64,000 nt of DNA from Artocarpus heterophyllus (Eukaryota > Streptophyta > Magnoliopsida > Rosales > Moraceae), in assembly GCA_025403435.1 (NCBI GenBank), contig CM046333.1:32447521-32511520 (forward strand), given 5' to 3'. Position numbers and translations under genes: made by a program. Each line of letters begins with the position of its first letter. Within the stretch, counting starts at the first letter, position 1. Below, piece after piece: positions 13,165 to 23,204 of the stretch. The notes under the pieces were generated by a model. It had not been told where the DNA came from and searched no databases. It worked only from the letters and a program-made list of their open reading frames with translations.

Positions 13165-13300
13165 TGAAGACTAATAGAGTGTTAGGAAAGGTGGTAGAAA
13201 CCGTTAGTTAGAACCACTTTTATTGCAGTATATGAAAACTTTACACTATAGCGATTTTTTTTTATTATTACTGTATCACGTGAGAGCTCTAAATTGTTTA
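13165..13300. mobile_element. Left half of a MITE split by the retrotransposon array
   Basis: Starts near GTGTTAGGAAAGGTGGT and contains a reverse-oriented block matching the MITE blocks at 5740-5930. The matching right end (ATAGTGGAGACCACTTTTGTCAAACAC) appears just after the array, at 23216-23245. The array therefore seems to have landed inside this MITE. Confidence 0.45.
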
Positions 13301-14167
13301 TGTAATACCCCGAAATTAATTTAATGTTATTGAAATGTAAAATAATGAATTAGTGTGCCATAATTAATGTTTCAACGTTAATTTGATCATTTGATTAAAT
13401 TTTGAATTTTAGGTTGTTTTGTTAATTTAATAAAGCCTAATGATTTCTTGTTGTTTTAAAATGTTGTTTTGAGTTTTAAAATACAACCATTTGTAAAATG
13501 TTAAAAATATTCCGTTTTACAAAACCGTATGTGGCACATGGTTTTCGTACAGTAAAACCGCATACTATTTTTCTCTATTTATTTTCTCTCATCTTCCTCT
13601 CTCTTCACTCTCAGCTCTCACTCTCTCTCTCCTCCTCTCTCTCGTGTGAGGCTCTCTCTCTCATTCCCTCTCTCGGTCCCTCTCTTCTCTCTCAATTCTT
13701 CTTCAAATTTTTGAATCAAAATTCGAATCCAAGCTTCGGGTTAGCAAGAAGGAAGCTCGAGAACGTGATTTGGCAACCAAGAACGAGGATTGAAGCTTCG
13801 ATTCGAGGTTAGTTTTGAAATTTCTAAACTCTTTTAAATTTTTCAATTTTTGTGCATTTTTGAAATCTAAGTTTGTTTGAGCTTAGAAAACCATTGATTT
13901 GAGTTAAAGGAACTTAAAACACCTAGAATCTATGTTTTGTTTGAAGAAAAACGGATTAGATTCAAGATTTTTTATTTTCCTCATTTTCTCCCAATTTCGG
14001 ATTTTTGTTTTTAAATCTTGTTTAAATGAGTCCAAAGGTGTTCTATTATGTTTTTCTATCATCTATGATTGTTTTCCATGACTGAGATTTGAGAAAAACA
14101 AGTTAAAATCAAGATTTAGATTTTGGGAGAACCAAAACCCGTGGCTGGAAATTCTGGGTTTTTTCAG

Positions 14168-14336
14168 TTCGGTAGGCCAAACTATGTGTTCGGCAGGCCG
14201 GATTCAAAGGATCGGCAGGCCAGACTCATCCGTTCGATAGGCCGAACCTGAAAAATGTCTGGCCGACAGGACTTGATTTTCGGCAGGCCGAACTGCACAG
14301 TTTGGCCGGCTGAAGCAGGGCGTCCGGCAGGGCGGT
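14168..14336 (+). repeat. Phased array of eight near-palindromic 14-mers in LTR 1
   Basis: Units of the form TTCGGCAGGCCGAA start at 14168, 14189, 14211, 14233, 14258, 14279, 14301 and 14323, i.e. steps of 21, 22, 22, 25, 21, 22 and 22. The 6th unit is the exact consensus; others drift. The 14-mer is a palindrome apart from its centre. GC-rich islands in otherwise AT-rich LTR. Confidence 0.9.
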
Positions 14337-15002
14337 AGAGCATGGGAAAGTTTTGTGATTTTTCACTCGTTTTCACTGTTTTGAACCCCGATTGAAATTT
14401 CAACCTTGTAAAATGATTTTAAAGATACAAATGGCACACTAGGACATCATGAAATGGTTTAGTAACATAGAATGTCTCGAACTAGATATTGATCGACTTA
14501 GTATATATTTAGGATCGTTTATGGTTCCGCAGAGCTAACGTATAGCGGACTGGGATTATGGTATGGGGACCGGCATGAGTATCAAGGTAGGACTTCTGCC
14601 CTATCTTTGGTAACCCCGTTTCAAAACGATTTGGCTTTGAAAAAGGGTTTCTATAAAAATGTCTTCAACGGTAGATTGAAAATGAAATTTATCGGTTTTA
14701 TTTTTTTGTAAACCATGAACATCTGGTAAATGGGTTTTGAATAATGTTAGAAATAAATATAAGGGCATGATGCCATATCAGAGATCGGGTCGTGTAGCGA
14801 TCGACCTTGGGGGCAGGTCCCGAAACCCAGCTGGGCCACTACGGTGGTGATATTCATGTGGTTTGCCTAGGAAAAGAAAATAATGTACTTATGGTCGACC
14901 GAATAAACTGTTTTGAGTAAGAACGGTTTTATTAAATTTATTTATTCAAGGTTTCTTTTAAATAATTCCCTGAATAGTGAGATTTTTCTTTAAATTAAAT
15001 GA

Positions 15003-15276
15003 TTTAATAACATATAGTCTTACTGAGCCTTTCGCTCACATTTTGTTTGTTTTTAAATTTCCCCCTCTAGGTGGATTTCCATTTAGGTTCAGAGAGGACT
15101 CAACAGACCGAACTCAGGAGCAGTATAAGGACTAGTAGGTTTAATAACATATAGTCCTACTGAGCCTTTCGCTCACATTTTGTTTGTTTTTAAATTTCCC
15201 CCTCTAGGTGGATTTCCATTTAGGTTCAGAGAGGACTCAACAGACCAAACTCAGGAGCAGTATAAGGACTAGTAGG
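15003..15276 (+). repeat. 137-bp tandem duplication in LTR 1
   Basis: Two nearly identical 137-bp units (second begins at 15140), each spanning the TTTAATAACATATAG to GGACTAGTAGG stretch. LTR 2 and LTR 3 have one unit. Only a few bases differ between the units, so the duplication is young relative to the element. Confidence 0.93.
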
Positions 15277-15593
15277 TTATTTGTATTAATTGAACAAGGC
15301 ATATAATGTTTTTAACTTTCTTTGTGCTTGGACTGTAGTTGTATTATTATATTGTCAGTACTATGTGTGTGCACAAGTTGTAGGTCAGTGGGACCCATAC
15401 TCGTTGTTCTTTATTATTTTATTATTTTATTATTCGTTTAATGTTTATGAATTCTTTTATACAATGTTGTTTTAAAACTTTCACGTTTTTATATTTAATT
15501 CAACCCCTAAATCCTTGATTTTAATTAAATTCTCCTTTTAATTAATTTAAATAATCCGCTACGTCACCTTTCGTACTCCGAGACATGATAGAA

Positions 15594-15605
15594 TGGTATC
15601 AGAGC
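15594..15605 (+). other. Primer-binding site, initiator tRNA-Met
   Basis: TGGTATCAGAGC lies three bases after the LTR end and is complementary to the 3' end of plant initiator tRNA-Met, the usual primer for these elements. The equivalent site in the second internal region (from 19338) has lost a G. Confidence 0.9.
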
Positions 15606-15696
15606 TCAAGGTTATGAACCTTGGAAATTGTGCACACATAGGTATGACAATGAAATACCTCTGACAGTCCAAAATTTTGTTTTCAAAAGTGAGAGA

Positions 15697-17098
15697 ATGG
15701 CACCTAGACGTCGTTCGAAAGCTAACGCCGAGATCAAAAATGATGAGGGTATGATGAGGTCTATGTTTGCGGCTTTTTAGCAGATGGCAACCAGGGCTAG
15801 ACCAGAGGATTCTGATGTTGGTCGTCGGCATACGTATTTTAAGGAATTCTGGTGTGCGTCTATTTCAACTTTTGATGGTAATGGAGATCCGCAGTTGACA
15901 GAATATTGGCTAGACTCGATCGTGAAGCATTTGGATACCCTTGGTGTGCCTGATGAGTATCGTGTGGAATTTGCTGCATATAAGCTCGAGGGTGGTGCTA
16001 ATACTTAGTGGAAACAAACTAAGCGTTTGGAACGCAGTGGCGATATCAGTTGGGACAGATTCGAGGAGCTGTTCTATGATCGGTATTTTCCACAAAGGTA
16101 TAGAGACTAGAAGGCGGCTGAGTTCTACAGGTTGCAGTAGGGTGATTTGTTTGTTCGGGAACATGAGGCAAGATTTAATGAGTTGGCCAGGCTTGCCAAG
16201 GATGGAGCAGCAGCATGATGTAGTTTGGGTCGTGATCGACAGGTTGACGAAATCGGCGCATTTCATTCCGTTTAAGCCGACATGTTCGAGGAGGATTCGC
16301 GGGGATTTGTATCTGCAGAACATAGTGAGGTTGCATGGAGTTCCTTTATCCATCACTTTTGATCGAGACACCAAGTTTAATGCTAAGTACTGGAGGAGTT
16401 TTCAGGAGGCCTTAGGTACGGATTTGAACCTCAATACGGCGTTTCATCCTCAGATTGATGGGCAGTCTGAGCAGGTTATTCAGATTCTCGAGGATATGTT
16501 ACGTGCCTGTGCGTTAGACTTCGACGGGAATTGGAAGAAATATTTGCATATGGCAGAGTTCGCGTACAACAACAGCTATCAAGCAAGTATTGGTATGGCA
16601 CTGTTTGAGCTGTTGTATGGGCGACCGTGTCGGTTACCGGTGTGTTGGGCAGAGCCGAAAGACAGAGTTATTATTGGGCCGGATTTCGTTCTCTTGAAGG
16701 TATCGCCTCGTAAAGGAACTATGCAGTTCGGAGTGAGTGAAAAGCTTGCACCGAGGTATATTGGACTGTTTGAGATCACTCATCGTGTTGGTGTGGTTGC
16801 TTAACGGCTCGACCTTCCGCCCGAACTCTCTCTTGCTCATGATGTGTTTCACGTGTTGATGCTTAGGAAGTGTCCACCTGAGCAGGGTAAGATAGTTTCA
16901 TTTTGCGATCTACAAGTTCGGGAAGATACGACGTACGAGAAAGTGTCAATTCAGATCATCGATCAGAAAGTGATCAACTCGCGTCGTCGGGAGATACCGT
17001 TGGTAAAGGTCGTGTGGCAGCATCACGGAGTTGATGAAGCCACTTGGGAACTAGAGTCGAATATGCGGGAGTTGTATCCACATTTGTTTTGTTTCTAA
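15697..17098 (+). pseudogene. gag-integrase fusion remnant, internal region 1
   Basis: Starts with the gag ATG (MAPRRRS) and follows gag homology, with several in-frame stops, to about 16190. There it switches to the middle of integrase (HDVVWVVIDRLTKSAHF) and continues to the chromodomain-like end (VVWQHHGVDEATWELES), stopping at 17098. Everything between (zinc knuckle, protease, RT, RNase H, integrase N-terminus) is missing, about 3 kb judged from the copy at 59179. A further ~120-bp deletion removes the piece between GPD and FVLLKV near 16680. It cannot encode a working polyprotein; it could only move with enzymes supplied by a complete relative. Confidence 0.9.
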
Positions 17099-17133
17099 AT
17101 TGAGTTGCAAATTTTGAGGGCAAAATTTCTTTT

Positions 17134-17145
17134 AGGAGTGGAGAG
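17134..17145 (+). other. Polypurine tract before LTR 2
   Basis: AGGAGTGGAGAG immediately precedes LTR 2, as expected for plus-strand priming. Equivalent tracts precede LTR 3 (GGGGTAGAGAG) and the 3' LTR at 63768. Confidence 0.8.
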
Positions 17146-17146
17146 T

Positions 17147-19334
17147 TGTAACGCCGCGAAATTAATTTAATGTTATTGTAATGTAAAATGATGAATTAAT
17201 GTGCCATAATTAATGTTTCAACGTTAATTTGATCATTTGATTAAATTTTAAATTTTAGGTTGTTTTGTTAATTTAATAAATCCTAATGATTTCTTGTTGT
17301 TTTAAAATGTTGTTTTGAGTTTTAAAACACAACCGTTTGTAAAATGTTAAAAATATTCTATTTTACAAAACCGTGGGTGGCACATGGTTTTCGCACAGTA
17401 AAACCACCCATCATTTTTCTCTATTTATTTTCTCTCCTCTTTCTCTCTCTTCACTCTCAACTCTCACTCTCTCTCTCCTCCTCTCTCTCGTGTGAGGCTC
17501 TCTCTCTCATTCCCTCTCTCGGTCTCTCTCTTCTCTTCATCTCTCAATTCTTCTTCAAATTTTTGAATCAAAATTCGAATCCAAGCTTCGGGTTAGTAAG
17601 AAGGGAGCTCGAGAACGTGATTTGCAACCAAGAACGCGGATTGAAGCTTCGATTCGAGGTTAGTTTTGAAATTTCTAAACTTTTTCAAAATTTTCAATTT
17701 TCGTGCATTTTTGAAATCTAAGTTTGTTTGAGCTTAGAAAACCATTGATTTGAGTTAAAGGAACTTAGAACACTTAGAATCTATGTTTTGTTTGAAGAAA
17801 AATGGATTAGATTCAAGATTTTTCATTTTTCCTCATTTTCCCCCATTTTTGGATTTTTGTATTTAAATCTTGTTTAAATGAGTCCAAAGGTGTTTTATTA
17901 TGTTTTTCTATCATCTATGATTGTTTTCCATGCCTGAGATTTGAGAAAAACAAGTTAAAATCAAGATTTGGATTTTGAAAGAACCAAAACCCGTGACTGG
18001 AAATTTTAGGTTTTTCCAGTTTGGTAGGCCAAACTACGTGTTCGGCAGGCCAAATTCAAAGGATCGGCAGGCCAGACTCATCCGTTCGACTGGCCGAACC
18101 TGGAAAATGTCCGGTCGACCGGACCTGATTTCCGACAGGCCGATCTGCACAGTTCGGCCGGCCGAAGCAGGGCGTCTGGCAAGCTGGCAGAGCATGGGAA
18201 AGTTTTGTGATTTTTCACCCGTTTTCCCTGTTTTGAACCCCGATGGAAATTTCAACCTTGTAAAATGATTTTAAAGATACAAATGGCACACTAGGACATC
18301 ATGAAATGGTTTAGTAACATAGAATGTCTCGAACTAGATATTGATCGACTTAGTATGTATTTATGATCGTTTGTGGTTCCGCAGAGCTAACGTATATCGG
18401 ACCGAGATTACGGTGTGGGGCACCGGCACGAGTATTAAGGTAGGAATTCTATCCTATCTTTGGTAACCTCATTTCAAAATGATTTGGCTTTGAAAAAAGG
18501 TTTCTATAAAAATGTCTTCAATGGTGGATTGAAAATGAAATTTATCGGTTTTATTTTTTTGTAAACCATGAATTGAGATAAACTTTATAATGAACTTCAT
18601 AATGAATGATAATTTAAACATCTGGTAAATGGGTTTTGAATAATGTTAGAAATAAATATAAGGGCATGATGCCATATCAGAGATCGGGTCGTGTAGCGAT
18701 CGACCTTGGGGGCAGGTCCTGAAATCCAGCTGGGCCACTACGGTGGTGATATTCATGTGGTTTGCCTAGGAAAAGAAAATAATGTATTTCTGGTCGACCA
18801 AATAAACTGTTTTGAGTAAGAACGGTTTTATTAAATTTATTTATTCAAGGTTTCTTTTAAATAATTCCCTGAATAGTGAGATTTTTCTTTAAATTAAATG
18901 ATTTAATAACATATAGTCCTACTGAGCCTTTCGTTCACATTTTGTTTGTTTTTAAGTAGGTGGATTTCCATTTAGGTTTAGAGATGACTCAACGGACCGA
19001 ACTCAGGACCAGTAGAAGGACTAGTAGGTTATTTGTATTAATTGAACAAGGCATGTAATGTTTTTAACTTTCTTTGTGCTTGGACTGTAGTTGTATTATT
19101 ATATTGTTAGTAACATATGTGTGCACAAATTGTAGGTCAGTGGGACCCATACTCGCGGTTCTTTATTATTTTATTATTTGCTTAATGTTTATGAATTCTT
19201 TTATACAATGTTGTTTTAAAACTTTCACATTTTTATATTTAATTCAACCCCTAAATCCCTAATTTTAATTAAATTCTCCTTTTAATTAATTTAAATAATC
19301 TGCTACGTCACCTCCCGTACTCCGAGGCGTGATA
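17147..19334 (+). repeat. LTR 2 (shared middle LTR) of the gypsy array
   Basis: 2188 bp, starting TGTAACGCCGCG. It serves as the 3' LTR of internal region 1 and the 5' LTR of internal region 2. Its 14-mer array starts at 18020, 18041, 18063, 18085, 18110, 18131, 18153 and 18175, exactly the step pattern of LTR 1. Units 5 (TCCGGTCGACCGGA) and 7 (TTCGGCCGGCCGAA) are perfect palindromes. Confidence 0.92.
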
Positions 19335-19439
19335 GAATGTATCAGAGCTCAAGGTTGTGAACCTTGGGAATTGTGCACACATAGGTATGACAATGAAATA
19401 CCTCTGATAGTCCAAAATTTTGTTTTCACAAGTGAGAGG

Positions 19440-20958
19440 ATGGCACCTAGACGTCGTTCGACAGCTAACGCTGAGTTCGAAATTGCTGAGGGTATGATGA
19501 GGTCTATGTTTGCGGCTTTTCGACAGATGGCAGCCAAGGCTAGACTAGAGGATTCTGATATTGGTCGTCGGCATATGTATTTTAAGGAATTCCGGCATGC
19601 GTCTATTCGACTTTTGATGGTAACGGGGATCCGCAGTTGGCAGAATATTGACTAGACTCAATCGTGAAGCATTTGGATACCCTTGGTGTGCCTGATGAGT
19701 ATCGTGTGGAATCTGCTGCATATAAGCTCGAGGGTGGTGCTAATACTTGGTGGAAACAAACTAAGCATTCGGAACATGGTGGCAATATCAGTTGGGACAG
19801 ATTCGAGGAGCTGTTCTATGATCGGTATTTTTCACAAGGGTATAGAGACTAGAAGGCGGCTGAGTTCTATAGGTTGCAGTAGGGTGATTTGTTTGTTCGG
19901 GAATATGAGGCAAGATTTAATGAGTTGGCCAGGTTTGCCGAGGACGGAGCAGCAACGTGATGCAGTTTGGGTTGTGGTCGACAGGTTGACGAAATCGGCG
20001 CATTTCATTCCATTTAGGTCGACATGATTGAGGAGGATTCTCGGGGATTTGTATCTGCAGAACATAGTGAGGTTGCATGGAGTTCCTTTATCCATCACTT
20101 CTGATCGAGACACCAAGTTTAATGCTAAGTATTGGAGGAGTTTTCAGGAGGCTTTAGGTACGGATTTGAACTTCAGTACGGCGTTTCATCCTCAGATTGA
20201 TGGGCAGTGTAAGCGGGTTATTCAGATTCTCAAGGATATGTTGCATGCCTGGGCGTTAGACTTCGGCAAGAATTGGAAGAAATATTTGCATCTGGCAGAG
20301 TTCGCGTACAACAACAGCTATCAAGCGAGTAATGGTATAGCACTGTTTGAGGTGTTGTATGGGTGACCGTGTCGGTTACCGGTGTGTTGGGTAGAGCCGA
20401 GACAGAGTTATTCTTGGGCCGGATAAGATTCGTGATAGCGATGAAAAAGTCGCTGTGATTCGAAATCGATTGAGGGCAGCTCAGAGTCGACAGAAGAGTT
20501 ATGCAGATAGAAGACGTAGACCCTTAGAGTTTGAGGTAGGAGATTTCATTCTCTTGAAGGTATTGCCTCGTAAAGGAACTATGCGGTTCGAAGTGAGTGA
20601 AAAGCTTGCACCGAGGTATATTGGACTGTTCGAGATCACTCATCGTGTTGGTGTGGTTGCTTATCGGCTCGACCTTCCGCCCGAACTCTCTCATGTTCAT
20701 GATGTGTTTCATGTGTTGATGCTTAGGAAGTGTCCACCTGAGTAGGGTAAGATAGTTTCATTTTGCGATGTACAGGTTCGGGAAGATACGACATGCGAGA
20801 AAGTGTCGATTCAGATCATCGATCGAAAAGTGATTAGTTCGCGTTGTCGTGAGATACTGTTGGTAAAGGTCGTGTGGCAGCATCACGGAGTTGATGAAGC
20901 CACTTGGGAACTAGAGTCGAGTATGCGGGAGTTGTATCCACATTTGTTTTGTTTCTAA
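19440..20958 (+). pseudogene. gag-integrase fusion remnant, internal region 2
   Basis: Same architecture as internal region 1: gag from MAPRRRS, then a jump at 19929-19939 (gag FNELARF to integrase LPRTEQQ) that removes the same ~3 kb. It retains the DNA missing near 16680 in copy 1 (block VAVIRNRLRAAQSRQKSYA). Frameshifts and stops occur, for example near 19615, 19849 and 20365-20400. The fusion junction is at the same place as in copy 1, so both descend from one deleted ancestor. Confidence 0.9.
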
Positions 20959-21006
20959 ATTGAGTTGCAAATTTTAAGAGCGAAATTTCTTTTAGGGGTA
21001 GAGAGT

Positions 21007-23204
21007 TGTAACGCCGCGAAATTAATTTAATGTTATTGTAATGTAAAATGATGAATTAGTGTGCCATAATTAATGTTTCAACGTTAATTTGATCATTTGA
21101 TTAAATTTTGAATTTTAGGTTGTTTTGTTAATTTAATAAATCCTAATGATTTTTTGTTGTTTTAAAATGTTGTTTTGAGTTTCAAAACACAATCGTTTGT
21201 AAAATGTTAAAAATATTTCGTTTTACAAAACCATGGGTGGCACATGGTTTTCGCACAGTAAAACCGCCCACCATTTTTCTCTATTTATTTTCTCTCCTCT
21301 TCCTCTCTCTTCACTCTCAGCTCTCACTCTCACTCTCCTCCTCTCTCTCGTGTGAGGCTCTCTCTCTCATTCCCTCTCTCAGTCTCTCTCTTCTCTCTCA
21401 ATTCTTCTTCAAATTTTTGAATCAAAATTTGAATCCAAGCTTCGGGTTAGCAAGAAGGGAGCTCAGGAACGTGATTTGGCAACCAAGAACGCGGATTGAA
21501 GCTTCGATTCGAGGTTAGTTTTGAAATTTCTAAACTTTTTCAAAATTTTTAATTTTCGTGTATTTTTGAAATCTAAGTTTGTTTGAGCTTAGAAAACTCT
21601 TGATTTGAGTTAAAGGAACTTAGAACACCTAGAATTTATGTTTTGTTTAAAGAAAAATGGATTAGATCCAAGATTTTTCATTTTTCCTCATTTTCTCCCA
21701 TTTTTGAATTTTTGGGATTTTTGTGTTTGAATCTTGTTTAAATGAGTCCAAAGGTGTTCTAGTATGTTTTTCTATCATCTATAATTGTTTTCCATGCCTG
21801 AGATTTAAGAAAAACAAGTTAAAATCAAGATTTGGATTTTGGGAGAAGCAAAACTCGTGGTTGAAAATTCTGGGTTTTTCCAGTTCGGTAGGCCGAACTA
21901 CGTGTTCGGCAAGCCGGATTCAAAGGATCGACAAGCCGGACTCATCCGTTCGGCAGGCCGAACCTGGAAAATGTTCGGTCGATCGGACCTGATTTCCAAC
22001 GCAGTTCGGCCGGCCGAAGTAGGGCGTCCGGTAGGCCGATAGAGCATCAGAAAGTTTTGTGATTTTTCCCCCGTTTTCACTGTTTTGAACCTCGATTGAA
22101 GTTCCAACCTTGTAAAATGATTTTAAAGATATAAATGGCACACTAGGACATCATGAAATGGTTTAGTAACATAGAATGTCTCGAACTAGATATTGATCGA
22201 CTTAGTGTGTATTTAGGATCATTCGTGGTTCCGCGGAGCTAACGTATAGCGGACCGAAATTACAGTGTGGGGCACCAGCACGAGTATCAAGGTAGGACTT
22301 CTACCCTATCGTTGGTAACCCCGTTTCAAAATGATTTGGCTTTGAAAAAGGGTTTCTATAAAAATGTTTTCAACGGTGGATTGAAAATGGATTTATCAGT
22401 TTTATTTTTTTTTGTAAACCATGAACTGAGATGAACTTCTTAATGAACTTCATAATGAATTATAATGTAAACATCTGGTAAATGGGTTTTGAATAATGTT
22501 AGAAATAAATAAAAGGGCATGATGCCATATCAGAGATCGGGTCGTGTAGCGATCGACCTTGGAGGCAGGTCCCGAAACCCAGCTGAGCCACTACGGTGGT
22601 GATATTCATATGGTTTGCCTAGGCAAAGAAAATAATATATTTCTGGTCGACCGAATAAACTGTTTGAGTAAAAACGGTTTTATTAAATTTATTTATTCAA
22701 GGATTTTTTTAAATAATTCCTTGAATAGTGAGATTTTTCTTTAAATTAAATGATTTAATAAAATATAGTCCTATTGAGCCTTTCGCAAACATTTTGTTTG
22801 TTTTTAAATTTCCCCCTCTAGGTGGATTTCTATTTAGGTTCAGAGAGGACTCAACGGACCGAACTCAGGACCAGTAGAAGGACTAGTAGGTTATTTGTAT
22901 TAATTGAACAAGGCATGTAATGTTTTTAACTTTCTTTGTACTTGGACTGTAGTTGTATTATTATATTGTCAGTACTATTTGTGTGCATAAGTTGTAGATC
23001 AGTGAGACCCATACTCGCAGTTTTTTATTATTTTATTATTTTATTATTCGCTTAATGTTTATGAATTCTTTTATACAATTTTGTTTTAAAACTTTCACAT
23101 TTTTATATTTAATTCAACCCCTAAATCCTTGATTTTAATTAAATTCTCCTTTTAATTAATTTAAATAATCTGCTACGTCACCTCCCGTACTCCGGGGCAT
23201 GACA
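21007..23204 (+). repeat. LTR 3 of the gypsy array
   Basis: 2198 bp, TGTAACGCCGCG to GGGGCATGACA. Its 14-mer array has seven units (starts 21884, 21905, 21927, 21949, 21974, 22005, 22027); the sixth unit of the other LTRs has been lost together with about 12 bp. Ends canonically in CA and is followed by ATTTA. Confidence 0.92.

Larger units (their letters stand above)
13301..15590 (+). repeat. LTR 1 of the gypsy array
   Basis: 2290 bp, starting TGTAATACCCCG, followed by the primer-binding site at 15594. It holds a CT-rich tract (13600-13690), the 14-mer palindrome array (14168-14336) and a 137-bp tandem duplication (15003-15276) absent from the other LTRs. The short open frames inside recur in all LTRs at the same place and look non-coding. 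Confidence 0.92.
13301..23204 (+). mobile_element. Composite gypsy array: LTR-internal-LTR-internal-LTR
   Basis: Three direct LTRs (13301-15590, 17147-19334, 21007-23204) share two internal regions, each with a primer-binding site at its left and a polypurine tract at its right. The outer LTRs start TGTAA and end TGACA (mutated to TGATA in the first two). Flanking pentamers are GTTTA and ATTTA, so a 5-bp target duplication with one change is possible. Internal regions encode gag and the end of integrase of the Ty3/gypsy Tekay/Del type, matching the fuller copy at 56910-64000. Shared middle LTR indicates unequal recombination between elements, not three separate insertions. Confidence 0.9.

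Noticed and set aside
13498..13812. Open frame of ~100 codons recurring in all gypsy LTRs (also 17344, 21204, 57105)
   Set aside because: It lies upstream of the primer-binding site in LTR sequence, is dominated by CT-repeat codons, and shifts frame between copies. Its recurrence is explained by LTR homology.
17975..18268. Open frame rich in FGRP/DRP repeats over the 14-mer array
   Set aside because: The repeat is a DNA-level palindrome array. Both strands are open and frames are not kept between LTRs, so a protein repeat is unlikely.
13301..23204. Three independent gypsy insertions
   Set aside because: The middle LTR directly abuts both internal regions with correct polypurine tract and primer-binding site and has no flanking duplication.
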